Shown one piece after another: positions 7,184 through 15,995 of a DNA stretch of 64,000 bases. Numbering within the stretch: the first letter of the stretch is position 1; the number at the start of each line of letters is the position of its first letter. Location: contig OMZS01000004.1 in NCBI GenBank assembly GCA_900315565.1, positions 96,456 to 160,455 on the forward strand, read 5' to 3'. The DNA is from an uncultured Prevotellaceae bacterium (lineage in GTDB: Bacteria; Bacteroidota; Bacteroidia; Bacteroidales; Bacteroidaceae). The notes beneath the pieces are model-generated. The model saw only the letters and a program-made list of their open reading frames with translations, was not told where the DNA came from and ran no database searches. Made by a program: the position numbers and the translations under genes.

Positions 7184-8404
7184 ATGAAACAAAAACTTAC
7201 CACAAAGGAGTATCTCATTCCTTTTGTTCTCATTACCCTGCTCTTTTTCCTTTGGGGATTTGCCCGCGCCATTCTGGATGTGCTCAACAAGCATTTTCAG
7301 AACGAGCTGAACATCTCCATCACGCAGTCTGCTCTGATACAAGTCACCACCTATTTGGGCTATTTTCTCATGGCCATTCCTGCAGGACTGTTTATCAACC
7401 GCTACGGCTACCGCCGCGGCGTGGTGTTCGGGCTGTTGCTCTTTGGCATGGGTGCCCTGCTGTTCATCCCCGGTGCCGAGGCAGGTACATTCTACGCTTT
7501 TCTGGGTGCGCTGTTCATCATCGGATGTGGACTTACTTTTCTTGAAACAGCAGCCAACCCCTACGTCACCGAATTGGGACCGACCGAAACATCTACCAGC
7601 CGACTGAATTTCTCGCAGTCGTTCAACGGACTGGGCTGTCTGTTTGCCACTTTTGTCGTAGGGCAATTTCTCTTCAGCAACTCATCGGGAGGTGCGGGCG
7701 ACGTGGTGGTGCCCTACACTGTGCTGGGCATTCTGGTGCTTGCCATTGCCGTGGTGTTTGCGCGGGTGAGGCTGCCAGAAATCCACCACAACGACGGTCT
7801 GGAGGAGAAAGCACGCTACGGACGCGACCCGCTGCTGAAAATCTGGCGCCACCGCACCTTTGTCTATGGACTCATTGCGCTGCTGGCCTACGAAGTGTCG
7901 GAAATCAGTATCAACAGCTATTTCATCAACTTTGTCACCGGTCAGGGCTGGATGACCGACCGCACAGCCTCGCTGCTGCTCACTGGCGGGCTGGCCTTCT
8001 TCATGGTGGGCCGCTTTACGGGCAGCTGGGTGATGCGGCGTGTTGAGCCCGAGCGCATGCTGCTGATTTGCGGTGTAGGAGCCGTGGTCTGCACCATGCT
8101 GGTGCTGATGAACTTCGGGCGGTTGTCGCTCATCGGACTGATGGGCATTTATCTGTTCGAGGCCATCATGTTTCCCACCATTTTCTCGCTGGCCGTGCGC
8201 GGCCTGGGAAGCCTCACCAAGAGTGCCTCATCCATCTTGATGATGACTCCTGTGGGCGGTTGCGGTTTCTTGATGATGGGCATTGTGGCCGATGCCACCA
8301 ATCTGGTGGTGCCGTTCATCATTCCGCTGTTGGGCTACATCCTGGTGGCACTTTATGGCTTCGGTCTGCTCTACAGCCCCAAGCGCGGCAAGTACCCGCG
8401 ATAG
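7184..8404 (+). CDS. FucP-type major facilitator sugar permease
   Basis: The 406-residue protein has about 12 hydrophobic helices. The opening (YLIPFVLITLLFFLWGFARA) and the motif ALFIIGCGLTFLETAANPYV, with NFSQSFNGLG further on, are hallmarks of the L-fucose/glucose-galactose proton symporter family (FucP/GluP). The conserved region FGMGALLFIPGA fits too. It probably imports a monosaccharide with protons; which sugar cannot be decided. A related permease of the same family is in the fructan locus at 45490-46659, and the two are clearly divergent paralogues. No catabolic partner is adjacent; aquaporin lies upstream behind a large hairpin and a terminator follows. Confidence 0.85.
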   Translation: MKQKLTTKEYLIPFVLITLLFFLWGFARAILDVLNKHFQNELNISITQSALIQVTTYLGYFLMAIPAGLFINRYGYRRGVVFGLLLFGMGALLFIPGAEAGTFYAFLGALFIIGCGLTFLETAANPYVTELGPTETSTSRLNFSQSFNGLGCLFATFVVGQFLFSNSSGGAGDVVVPYTVLGILVLAIAVVFARVRLPEIHHNDGLEEKARYGRDPLLKIWRHRTFVYGLIALLAYEVSEISINSYFINFVTGQGWMTDRTASLLLTGGLAFFMVGRFTGSWVMRRVEPERMLLICGVGAVVCTMLVLMNFGRLSLIGLMGIYLFEAIMFPTIFSLAVRGLGSLTKSASSILMMTPVGGCGFLMMGIVADATNLVVPFIIPLLGYILVALYGFGLLYSPKRGKYPR

Positions 8405-8432
8405 GCTAACGGAATGTAACAACAGAAAAACA

Positions 8433-8478
8433 AAAAGAAGTCGCCAAAACCCTCGGTTGGGCCTTGGCGACTTCTTTT
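8433..8478. terminator. bidirectional terminator
   Basis: AAAAGAAGTCGCCAA (8433-8447) and its perfect complement (8464-8478) give a 15-bp stem flanked by A and T runs on either side. It separates the convergent permease and the small gene at 8555-8743. Confidence 0.85.
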
Positions 8479-8554
8479 AAATTATCTCTATGGCTGTTTT
8501 GCCTTATTATACTATTTGAAATCTTTCTCCTACAAAAATTGGAAAAGCAATTGT

Positions 8555-8743
8555 CTATTCTTCCCAGACAGAGTAAGAAGGCATTTCCTTGGCTTCAATC
8601 TCGTCGCTGCTACCAATGGTCTCGCCGCTATTCTCGTCAACGGGAAGACTTTCGCCAGCCAACAGCGATTCGGCCGCAAGTTGTTTTATCTTAATCTGAG
8701 GTTGGATATATGCAGTGAGTATTATTTGTTCTTTCGTTTTCAT
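8555..8743 (-). CDS. small acidic protein with YIQPQ start
   Basis: The frame encodes 62 residues and starts 6 bp after the stop of the 8750-9805 gene on the same strand, which implies co-transcription. The sequence has a Lys-rich start, the block AYIQPQIKIKQLAAESLLAG and an acidic tail (VDENSGETIGSSDEIEAKEM). Small proteins of about 60-80 residues with a tyrosine-(I/V)-x-P start, an L-A-E-S-(L)-L-A-G centre and an acidic Asp/Glu-rich end are frequent in Prevotella and Bacteroides genomes, with no known role. The L-A-G step followed by a polar tail looks a little like a leader/core boundary in exported peptides, but nothing here proves processing. Confidence 0.6.
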   Translation of the reverse strand: MKTKEQIILTAYIQPQIKIKQLAAESLLAGESLPVDENSGETIGSSDEIEAKEMPSYSVWEE

Positions 8744-8749
8744 AACAGA

Positions 8750-9805
8750 TTATTTTTTTACCACCTTTTTCCCATTTTTGATGTAAATTCCCTTCTGCTG
8801 CATAGTCTTCACCTTGATGCCCGTGAGGGTGTAGCTGTCGGTCTCCTGATTGTCGGCTGTGATGCCGACGATACCCGTGGTTTCATCGAAGTAGAAACCT
8901 TCTGAAGCACTTGCGTCGTTGCCGCTCACCTTCAGGTAAGCCTTGTATTTGGGAATCATCACACCACTGCTGACGCAGAAGAATCCGGCACCGCTTGGTT
9001 TTGTGGCAAGAGCATAGAAAGAAGTGCCGTCGCTTTCCACTTCGCCGTCGGCAGTTCCAATGAGTTCGTTATCGGGGCTGGCCACGACTTCATCGGTTGT
9101 CATCGGATACACTGTGGTGTTGGCTGTGCCTTTCAGAATCACGCCTGTATTTTCGGGCACCTTGCCGTCGGCAAGAGGCTCAAGGTGCAGATTGCCCTTG
9201 TCATTCCTTGTACCGGCAAACACCGTCACGCCCGTATCCGAAAAGTCGAGCGCGCTCGGCCATGAGAACGAGCCGTAGCCACTCTTACCTATCTTGGCGG
9301 GAATTTGCAATGTGCGCTCAAACTGCGCGTCATCCTGATAGATATCCACACTAGGGACTGACGATGTAGCAATGGTAGCCATGCTCACCTTTTTTAATTT
9401 AATAAGGTTGTCTTGAGTCGCAATCTTGTCGTCAGCCTTTAAAGTAATAGTAAAAATGGCACCCGAATTACCTGAAACGCCATTCTCTTTGTTAGTAAAT
9501 ATTTGGAAGGTGTAATGGTCAGTCTTGTTGACACAGGCGAAAGAGAAATATTCGGTTCCGCCTATTTTCAGTCTGTCAGAGATTTCATAAAGCGATCCAT
9601 ACTTATCTTTGTCGATGGTTACACCTTCGGGCAGATACAAGTCAAATTGTATGGCCCCGATGTCACTCCGCTCATTTGTCAGGAGAACTTCAACATCGGC
9701 TGTTTGGTTTGCAGTAAGTGTCACTTGTCCGATGGATATTTCCTCGGCTTGAATATTACCTGCAAGGCATGCAAAAAACACACCCAATAAGAAAACCTTT
9801 TTCAT
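8750..9805 (-). CDS. secreted cohesin-like protein with NGKKVVKK tail
   Basis: The 351 residues start with a signal peptide (MKKVFLLGVFFACLAGNIQAEE). Residues about 22-155 resemble the cohesin/Big fold: VTLTANQTADVEVLLTNE, then GAIQFDLYLPEGVTI, and SGAIFTITLKAD. The middle part (about 165-310) has GYGSFSWPSALDFS, VPENTGVILKGT and FYALATKPSGAGFF, a pattern shared by many Prevotella surface proteins. The end (YTLTGIKVKTMQQKGIYI then KNGKKVVKK) is the same tail type as at 2815-4032 and may be a type IX sorting signal. No enzyme motif is visible. Its own promoter is at 9952-9983 and a small gene follows. Confidence 0.75.
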   Translation of the reverse strand: MKKVFLLGVFFACLAGNIQAEEISIGQVTLTANQTADVEVLLTNERSDIGAIQFDLYLPEGVTIDKDKYGSLYEISDRLKIGGTEYFSFACVNKTDHYTFQIFTNKENGVSGNSGAIFTITLKADDKIATQDNLIKLKKVSMATIATSSVPSVDIYQDDAQFERTLQIPAKIGKSGYGSFSWPSALDFSDTGVTVFAGTRNDKGNLHLEPLADGKVPENTGVILKGTANTTVYPMTTDEVVASPDNELIGTADGEVESDGTSFYALATKPSGAGFFCVSSGVMIPKYKAYLKVSGNDASASEGFYFDETTGIVGITADNQETDSYTLTGIKVKTMQQKGIYIKNGKKVVKK

Positions 9806-9951
9806 GTCACTATTTTTAATTGTTTCTTAAGACTATGGGCAAAGGCAGACTTAAACAAGTTACCCACTACTGAATTCACCCGTTTGAAGATTCTACATCA
9901 CGCCCTTTTTCAGGCTTTGAAAAATATTTAATTTATTATAGTATTTGGCTG

Positions 9952-9983
9952 CAAAAGTAAATGTTTTCTGCGAAACGCACAAA
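9952..9983 (-). promoter_or_regulatory. promoter for the 8750-9805 gene
   Basis: On the minus strand TTTG (9980-9983), 20 bp, TACTTTTG (9952-9959). The predicted leader is about 140 nt. Confidence 0.7.
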
Positions 9984-10279
9984 CATTTTAACATTTTTGT
10001 ACCGCCGGAAAACCTTTTTTCATGCTCATCGTGGCATGTTGCACAATTCGTTCCTCATGAACGAAACGCCATAGCTGAAAAAGCATTGCCTGCCCATCGT
10101 GAAAAAACTCCCCGAACAGGAAATATGATGCCTAAAGGGAATCATGCATAGCGGCGCGAGCGGAAACAGAAATCCGATGATTTGTCATGTAGGTATGGCA
10201 TTTCTTTACCGCCCTAAGGCGTTGAGGGTGACATTTGTCTGAAAAAAACGAAACGAAGGCATTAAAAAATGTTGTGCGC
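9984..10279. other. intergenic stretch with no gene found
   Basis: Between the two divergent promoters I see no convincing reading frame. There is a small hairpin (TTCGTTCCTCATGAACGAA, about 10049-10067) and little else. Confidence 0.5.
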
Positions 10280-10310
10280 TTTGCTATGAAAAATAATTTT
10301 GTTAATTTTG
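10280..10310 (+). promoter_or_regulatory. promoter for class II aldolase
   Basis: TTTG (10280-10283), 19 bp, TAATTTTG (10303-10310): a full Bacteroidetes consensus. The leader is about 110 nt. Confidence 0.8.
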
Positions 10311-10426
10311 CAATCGAAACCAAAAGCACGACGGATAGGCGGGCCACAGTTTTGCCCACATCCGCCCCTCTGCCAGCCAGCGGCCAGAAACTATCATTTA
10401 CATAACAATAAACACACAAAAAGATT

Positions 10427-11437
10427 ATGGTAAGTTACAAAACACTCGGCCTTGTGAACACGAAAGAGATGTTCGCCCGTGCCATCAACGGCGGTTATGC
10501 CATTCCCGCTTTCAACTTCAACAACATGGAGCAGCTCCAGGCCATCATCAAGGCTTCGTCGGAGCTCAAGAGCCCGGTTATCCTGCAAGTATCCAAGGGT
10601 GCCCGCAACTATGCTAACCAGACTTTGCTTCAGTACATGGCTCAGGGAGCTGTGGAATATGCCAAGGAGCTTGGCTGCAAGCATCCCGAGATTTCGCTTC
10701 ACCTCGACCACGGCGACAGCTTCGAGCTTTGCAAGAGCTGTGTTGATATGGGTTTCTCGTCGGTGATGATCGACGGTAGTTCGCTGCCTTACGAGGAGAA
10801 CATCGCCCTGACGAAGAAGGTGGTAGAATATGCCCATCAGTACGACGTGACTGTTGAGGGCGAGCTGGGCGTGCTGGCCGGTGTTGAGGACGAGGTTGTT
10901 GCAGCCGAGAGCCACTACACCAAGCCCGAAGAGGTGATCGACTTTGTTAGCCGTACAGGCGTTGACTCGCTGGCCATCTCTATCGGCACAAGCCACGGAG
11001 CTTACAAGTTCACTCCCGAGCAGTGCACACGCGACCCGAAGACCGGTAAGCTGGTTCCCCCGCCATTGGCATTCGACGTGCTCGACGCCATCATGGAGAA
11101 ACTGCCCGGATTCCCCATCGTGCTCCACGGCTCAAGCTCTGTTCCCCAGGAGTATGTTGACATGATCAACCAGTACGGCGGCAAACTGCCCGACGCTGTT
11201 GGTATTCCCGAAGAGCAGCTTCGCAAGGCCTCGAAGAGCGCTGTTTGCAAGATTAACATTGACTCTGACTCGCGCTTGGCCTTCACTGCAGCCGTTCGTA
11301 AGACGTTGGTTGAGAAGCCCGGTGAGTTTGACCCGCGTAAGTTCTGCGGACCTGCCCGCGACGAGATGGAAAAGATGTACCGCCACAAGATTGTAGAGGT
11401 GCTCGGTTCCGACAACAAACTCGCACAGCTTGATTAA
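10427..11437 (+). CDS. fba: class II fructose-1,6-bisphosphate aldolase
   Basis: The 336 residues carry the class II zinc aldolase signature set: AIPAFNFNNMEQLQAI near the N-terminus, HLDHGDSFE (metal and substrate site), VMIDGSSLPYEEN, the acidic loop VEGELGVLAGVED, SIGTSHGAYK and PIVLHGSSSVP (phosphate site). Length and motifs fit the fructose-bisphosphate aldolase type with a long C-terminal extension rather than tagatose-bisphosphate aldolase, which is usually shorter. It splits fructose-1,6-bisphosphate into glyceraldehyde-3-phosphate and dihydroxyacetone phosphate in the cytoplasm. It is monocistronic, with a consensus promoter and a terminator, and codon use looks like that of a highly expressed gene. 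Confidence 0.94.
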   Translation: MVSYKTLGLVNTKEMFARAINGGYAIPAFNFNNMEQLQAIIKASSELKSPVILQVSKGARNYANQTLLQYMAQGAVEYAKELGCKHPEISLHLDHGDSFELCKSCVDMGFSSVMIDGSSLPYEENIALTKKVVEYAHQYDVTVEGELGVLAGVEDEVVAAESHYTKPEEVIDFVSRTGVDSLAISIGTSHGAYKFTPEQCTRDPKTGKLVPPPLAFDVLDAIMEKLPGFPIVLHGSSSVPQEYVDMINQYGGKLPDAVGIPEEQLRKASKSAVCKINIDSDSRLAFTAAVRKTLVEKPGEFDPRKFCGPARDEMEKMYRHKIVEVLGSDNKLAQLD

Positions 11438-11478
11438 GAAAACTTTTTTACGTTAAGTTAAATATAAATTGAATTGGA

Positions 11479-11520
11479 AAGAAGCGGGACCTACGCATGA
11501 GAGGTTCCCGCTTTTTTTTT
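11479..11520. terminator. terminator between fba and the convergent DUF4831 gene
   Basis: AAGCGGGACCT (from 11482) pairs with AGGTTCCCGCTT (to about 11513) with one bulge, followed by nine or more T residues. The T run ends at the stop codon of the opposing gene, so the last bases overlap it. Confidence 0.8.
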
Positions 11521-12565
11521 ATTCTGCCTCGCTGGTTTTGATACTTTCCAAATTGCCAGTGACAGGGTCGAGCACAACGCTGGTGACAAGCTTTTTGCTG
11601 AAGAGAGCCTCGTCGAGCATCTCTGTTTGTCCAAACTGTGCGACAAAAAGCTCCTGTTCGGCCAGCATATTGTTGTCCTTGAACACTTTCACCCTGATTT
11701 TTCCTGGGAGATTAACGTAAAAACCCTCCATGTTTTTGTCTTTCTCTTTTTTGCCCTTTTCGGCTGCCACCTGAATTTTTGGTGTGATGTGCAGGTCTTC
11801 TATGCTGAAATAGTAAGGCGCACCCGAAAGATCGTTGGCCTCGGTCAGTCCGAAGTGAGTGGAAAACCTGAACAGAATCTGCTTGGTGATTTCGCGCTCG
11901 GGAATATAGACGAGGTTCACCTCCGAGGTGTCGCGCACCGTAGTGCCATCGAACACTTGCAGCAAGGCAGCCTCTTGGGTGTCGAGCTGTTGCAGCATGA
12001 GTTTCAGCTGCTGACCGTCGTTGGGCATGAAGTCGGCCTGTCCGCGTGCCAGCTGGTTTTTGCTTTCGCGAATGTCATAAATTTCCTGCGCCGTCAGCTC
12101 GGCCATCTTGGCTTTGCTTCCAGCCGAGAGGATTTCCTGGCTCATGAAGTCGTGCGGATTGAGCGGTGCCTCCTTCATGGCAGGCCTGAACCGCTTGTCG
12201 GGAGCGAGGAATCGGTGGGGCTCGGTATTGACGGAGGTCAGAATGCCGCTGTCGTCGAGGTTGATAAGCCTGATGTTTCGCTTATAGTCGGTTTTTGCCT
12301 TGAAACTCTTGGTGGTGTCGGGCACGCCGTAGGGAGTGATTTCTGCCGAAAGAATACGATAGCTCACCGAGGGCTCGGTTCCTTGGCTGCTTTTCTTGAA
12401 AAACCGCTCTGCAAACTGACAGTATTCGCCAGGCGTATAGCTCGACTTCTCGATGAGCAGGGTGAAACGGAGTGCTGTGCGCGGCAGAAAATATTTGGTT
12501 TCTTCCTGTGCGGCCAACGTGAGTGTGCTGCCCAACAGCAGCAGGGCTAACATGGTTTTCTTCAT
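11519..12565 (-). CDS. DUF4831 family exported protein
   Basis: The 348-residue product has a signal peptide (MKKTMLALLLLGSTLTLAAQ). Features match the Bacteroidales DUF4831 family: YFLPRTALRFTLLIEKSSYTP near the start, GEYCQFAERF, then ITPYGVPDTTKSF, NPHDFMSQEILSAGSKAKMA and FRFSTHFGLTEANDL. It is probably periplasmic or outer-membrane associated; no biochemical role is known. It lies convergent to fba and about 96 bp after the start side of the NAD(P)HX repair gene, on the same strand. No regulatory site is evident. The assignment is by recalled family features, not by a search. Confidence 0.75.
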   Translation of the reverse strand: MKKTMLALLLLGSTLTLAAQEETKYFLPRTALRFTLLIEKSSYTPGEYCQFAERFFKKSSQGTEPSVSYRILSAEITPYGVPDTTKSFKAKTDYKRNIRLINLDDSGILTSVNTEPHRFLAPDKRFRPAMKEAPLNPHDFMSQEILSAGSKAKMAELTAQEIYDIRESKNQLARGQADFMPNDGQQLKLMLQQLDTQEAALLQVFDGTTVRDTSEVNLVYIPEREITKQILFRFSTHFGLTEANDLSGAPYYFSIEDLHITPKIQVAAEKGKKEKDKNMEGFYVNLPGKIRVKVFKDNNMLAEQELFVAQFGQTEMLDEALFSKKLVTSVVLDPVTGNLESIKTSEAE

Positions 12566-12661
12566 ATCTTATAGTTTTTTTATGTTTCGGTAGTGAAGGG
12601 GTTTAGAGTGAAGGAGTTAAGATGCCTGCGAACATGCATTTTCTGACGCCAGAGCCATGGC

Positions 12662-14179
12662 TCAGTCTTTCATGCGACGGAAAGCTTGCGGCAGATAGCG
12701 AATAATGTCGCTCGCCAACAGACTCTCCTCGCCCACGTCGCGCACGGCCAAGTCGCCGGCCAGCCCATGCAGATACATGCCCAGCAGACAGGCCTCCTCA
12801 TGGCTGTGGCCGCGGGCCAGCAAGCCAGTAATGATGCCCGTGAGCACGTCGCCGCTGCCTGCGGTGGCCATGCCAGCATTGCCAGTAGAATTGAACACAA
12901 CCCTGCGGTCGGGCGTACAAAGTGCTGAGTAGTGACCTTTCAATACGATGTAGGCATGCAGGCGCTCGGCCAGGTCGCGCGCCTTGCTGAGCCGCTCGTA
13001 GCTGTCGGCCGAAGGCGAGCCGCAAAGCCGGTCGAACTCTTTGGGATGCGGTGTCATGATGATGTCCTTGGGCAGCTGCTGCGTCCAGGCGCGGTGTTTG
13101 GCCAGCATGTTGAGTGCATCGGCATCGAGCACCAACGGGCATTGCGTGCGCCTCACTTGGGCAATCATGGCAATGGCCGTGTTTTCGTTCTGCCCCATGC
13201 CGGGCCCCATGCCCACGGCATCGAAATCGGCTGTTTCCACCGGCTCGGAGAAGTGCATATCCTCGTAGTCGTGCAGCACCACCGCCTCGGGCACCGATAT
13301 TTGCACGATGTCGTTGTTGCGTTTGGGTGTATCCACCGTCACTTTGCCCACTCCGGTGCGCAGACACGCTTTGGCAGCGAGCACGGCTGCGCCCGCCATG
13401 CCGTAGCTGCCGGCAATGATGAGTGCGTTGCCCATGTTGCCTTTGTGGGCAAAGGGGTTTCGCGGGCGGAGCAGGGGCCGCAGGTCGTTTTCCTCGGCCA
13501 CCATGTGCTGTGTGGGTGTTTCTTCTATGAATTTCTGGCTGAGGCGTATGTCGAGCACGCGCAGTTCGCCAATGAACTGCTGGTTTTCGGGAAAGAAGAA
13601 GGCCAGTTTTTTCTGCTGCAGGGTGAGGGTGAGGTCGGCCTTGATGATGTTGGCCAGAATGTTCATGGTGTTGTCCTCGGTCATCAGTCCCGACGGAATA
13701 TCGATGCTCACCACGCGCGCCGGTGCCTGATTGATGTATTTCACAAGCGAGGCAAATCCGCCGGCAAGCGGCTTGTTGAGTCCCGAGCCAAAGAGTCCGT
13801 CAATCACCACGGTGCCTGCCTCAAGCTTGGGCGGGTCGAACTGCTGCGTTACTTCGAAAAAACTTTTGACGCGCTTATGGGTGGCCACCAGTTGCCTGTT
13901 TTTGGCACAGTCGGGCGAAAGATGGCCGCTGATGTTAAACAGGTAGATGCTCACCTTGTAGTCCTTGTCGGCCAGCATTCGTGCCACGGCCAGTGCGTCG
14001 CCGCCGTTGTTGCCCGGTCCGGCAAACACCACGAAGGGCGTGGCGTTGCTCCAGCGCTCGGTGATGGCAAACGTCAGCGCACGGGCAGCGCGCTCCATCA
14101 AATCGAACGATGAGATGGGCTCGTGCTCGATGGTATATTTGTCAAGCTCTTGAATCTGAGCACTCGTAAAAATTTTCAT
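12662..14179 (-). CDS. nnr: bifunctional NAD(P)HX epimerase / ADP-dependent NAD(P)HX dehydratase
   Basis: The protein (505 residues from MKIFTSAQIQELDKYTI) fuses two repair activities. Residues about 1-210 are the YjeF N-terminal epimerase (VVFAGPGNNGGDALAVARML, then VVIDGLFGSGLNKPL and SIDIPSGL). Residues about 220-505 are the ribokinase-like dehydratase (HKGNMGNALIIAGSYGMAGA, GMGPGMGQNENTA, VLDADALNML, TPHPKEFDRL, VLKGHYSALC, GNAGMATAGSGDVLTGIITG). Together they convert damaged hydrated NAD(P)H back to the cofactor, using ADP in the dehydratase step. I chose ATG 14179 because the 13 residues upstream overlap a promoter-like TAATTTTG and do not match the family. Length is normal for the fused form. 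Confidence 0.93.
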   Translation of the reverse strand: MKIFTSAQIQELDKYTIEHEPISSFDLMERAARALTFAITERWSNATPFVVFAGPGNNGGDALAVARMLADKDYKVSIYLFNISGHLSPDCAKNRQLVATHKRVKSFFEVTQQFDPPKLEAGTVVIDGLFGSGLNKPLAGGFASLVKYINQAPARVVSIDIPSGLMTEDNTMNILANIIKADLTLTLQQKKLAFFFPENQQFIGELRVLDIRLSQKFIEETPTQHMVAEENDLRPLLRPRNPFAHKGNMGNALIIAGSYGMAGAAVLAAKACLRTGVGKVTVDTPKRNNDIVQISVPEAVVLHDYEDMHFSEPVETADFDAVGMGPGMGQNENTAIAMIAQVRRTQCPLVLDADALNMLAKHRAWTQQLPKDIIMTPHPKEFDRLCGSPSADSYERLSKARDLAERLHAYIVLKGHYSALCTPDRRVVFNSTGNAGMATAGSGDVLTGIITGLLARGHSHEEACLLGMYLHGLAGDLAVRDVGEESLLASDIIRYLPQAFRRMKD

Positions 14180-14314
14180 ACGTGCAAAATTACAAAAATA
14201 ATGCAAACCGCCGTGCATGTTTTGTTGTTTTTTTTATCATTTTGGCGCAAAAAGCCGTTTTCGGCCACGTTTTAACAATGACTAAGTTTTCAATTCAACA
14301 TTTAACCCAAAATC

Positions 14315-14346
14315 TTTGCCCCCTAAAATTATTATTGTTACTTTTG
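14315..14346 (+). promoter_or_regulatory. promoter for 14380-15822
   Basis: TTTG (14315-14318), 20 bp, TACTTTTG (14339-14346). The start codon at 14380 lies about 33 bp downstream. Confidence 0.75.
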
Positions 14347-14379
14347 GCGCGGATTAACCAAAAACATAGAATTAGGAAG

Positions 14380-14784
14380 ATGAAAAAGATTGTACTCACA
14401 GTGGCTCTGCTGTGCGCCATGACCGCCGCCAAGGCACAAAATGTTGAAACTTTTCTGAACCGCTACAAGCAGCTGGTGGAGACGGTTGAGAGCCGCGACT
14501 CCATCGGTGGCGAAGAAAAGAAAGCGTTCAAAGAAACCTATGACAAACTGACAACAGAGTATCACGACACCTACAAAGAAAAAATGAACAACGACGAGCT
14601 GGAACTCTACATGGAGTATCGCACACGCTATCGCCGCCGGTTTGCCCGCGACAAAGCCGAGCTGATTGGCGAGCGCATCGACAGTGCCGGCGTACATGCC
14701 TGGCGCGGTGTGAAGAAAGCCGGCTCGAAGGCATCGGGTGTGCTGAAAGGCATTTTCAAGCGCAACAAGAACAAGAGCAAATAG
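14380..14784 (+). CDS. small exported basic protein of unknown function
   Basis: 134 residues starting MKKIVLTVALLCAMTAAKAQ, a Sec signal peptide. An in-frame opening continues upstream, but the consensus promoter at 14315-14346 makes this ATG the first available one. The mature part is helical and highly charged (ESRDSIGGEEKKAFKETYD, YMEYRTRYRRRFARDKAEL) and ends in a basic stretch (GVLKGIFKRNKNKSK). It looks like a small periplasmic helical protein. It precedes the patatin-like gene by 6 bp, so the two are probably co-transcribed and may cooperate. No named family is recognised with confidence. Confidence 0.75.
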   Translation: MKKIVLTVALLCAMTAAKAQNVETFLNRYKQLVETVESRDSIGGEEKKAFKETYDKLTTEYHDTYKEKMNNDELELYMEYRTRYRRRFARDKAELIGERIDSAGVHAWRGVKKAGSKASGVLKGIFKRNKNKSK

Positions 14785-14790
14785 CAGAGC

Positions 14791-15822
14791 ATGCACTATT
14801 CCCCATTTGCCTTGTGCCTCAGAACACTGGCCGCCATGCGCTGCCTGCTGACGGCTGCCGTGCTGCTTGCGGTCATGGCTGCGCCTGTTTCGGCGCAGAC
14901 CGACGGCATGCTCCACAAGCGGCTCAAGGTGGGCCTGGTGCTGGGCGGCGGCGGTGCCAAGGGTGCCGCAGAGGTGGGCGTGCTGAAGGTCATCGAGGAG
15001 GCTGGTATCCCTATCGACTACATTGCCGGCACGAGCATCGGCTCTATTGTGGGCGCGCTCTACTCGGTGGGCTACCGCGCTGAGACACTCGACTCGCTCT
15101 TCTGCTCGCAGGAGTGGCTCACGTTGCTGGCCGACCGCGAAGTGACGCTGAGCAGCGAGCCCATTGCCGAGCGCGACGGCATTACCTACATCTTCGGATT
15201 TCCCGTCTCGCGCAAGGGCAGCAAAAAGGCCGACCCCACGTTTGGAGCGGTGCGCGGCGACAACATCGTGAGCCTGTTTCAGAATCTCACGCAGGTGCGC
15301 GACTCCATCAATTTCAACGAGCTGCCCATTCCCTTCCGCTGTGTGGCTGCCGACGTGAAGAGCTGGAGCGAAGTGGTGCTCGACCGTGGCAATCTGCCCC
15401 GCGCCATGCGCGCAAGCATGGCCATTCCTGGCGCATTTAAGCCTGTGCGAATAGGAAAGATGGTGCTGGTGGACGGCGGACTGCTGAACAATCTGCCCGT
15501 AGATGTGGTGCGCAAGATGGGGGCCGACGTGGTGATTGCCATCGACCTGGCTCAGGAAAAGCCGGGTGAGCGACGCGACTTTTCGCTGAAGGACACCTTT
15601 GGCATTGGTGGCGTCATCGACTGGGTGGTTTCGCGTCCCGATGTGAAGAAGTACCACGAGAACCGTGCCGCCACCGACCTTTACATCAACCCCGACCTGG
15701 GCAACTATGGAGTGACCAGTTTCAGCCGCGAAAGCATCATCCACATGATTGATTTGGGCGAACGCGAAGGCCGCAACCACTGGAAAGCCCTGCTCGACCT
15801 GAAACGCCGCATCGGGCTGTGA
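14791..15822 (+). CDS. patatin-like phospholipase, exported
   Basis: 343 residues. The patatin fold is shown by the oxyanion loop VLGGGGAKGAAEVGVLKVIE, the nucleophile elbow GTSIGS (serine in G-x-S-x-G) and the catalytic Asp in VDGGLLNNLPVD. Patatins hydrolyse acyl esters of lipids. A signal peptide-like stretch (MRCLLTAAVLLAVMAAPVSAQ) begins at residue 16, so the true start may be ATG 14836 rather than 14791. A C-terminal outer-membrane barrel, found in many longer Bacteroidetes relatives, is absent. It follows the small exported gene by 6 bp. Its role could be outer-membrane lipid turnover or an exoenzyme; the sequence does not decide. Confidence 0.88.
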   Translation: MHYSPFALCLRTLAAMRCLLTAAVLLAVMAAPVSAQTDGMLHKRLKVGLVLGGGGAKGAAEVGVLKVIEEAGIPIDYIAGTSIGSIVGALYSVGYRAETLDSLFCSQEWLTLLADREVTLSSEPIAERDGITYIFGFPVSRKGSKKADPTFGAVRGDNIVSLFQNLTQVRDSINFNELPIPFRCVAADVKSWSEVVLDRGNLPRAMRASMAIPGAFKPVRIGKMVLVDGGLLNNLPVDVVRKMGADVVIAIDLAQEKPGERRDFSLKDTFGIGGVIDWVVSRPDVKKYHENRAATDLYINPDLGNYGVTSFSRESIIHMIDLGEREGRNHWKALLDLKRRIGL

Positions 15823-15995
15823 CACCAGCCAACGCCCGTTCTGCTGTCAAGCTTCGCCTTGCTATGAGAGAGTTATGTTTGTTTTCTAATCGCAACACTA
15901 AGACAAGCATAATATCTGACATGGCAAAAACCATGGCAACTCTTGTTGCTCAGGACATAAACAATAAAAACAATAGTGTTGCGGAATGAAGGTGT

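Noticed and set aside
12932-14113. 393-codon plus-strand open frame
   Set aside because: It is antisense to nnr and rich in His/Gly/Val without family features.
14338-15825. 495-codon minus-strand open frame opposite the patatin-like gene
   Set aside because: It is a shadow of GC-rich coding sequence on the plus strand, with His/Ala-rich composition and no family features. The plus-strand genes have clear motifs.
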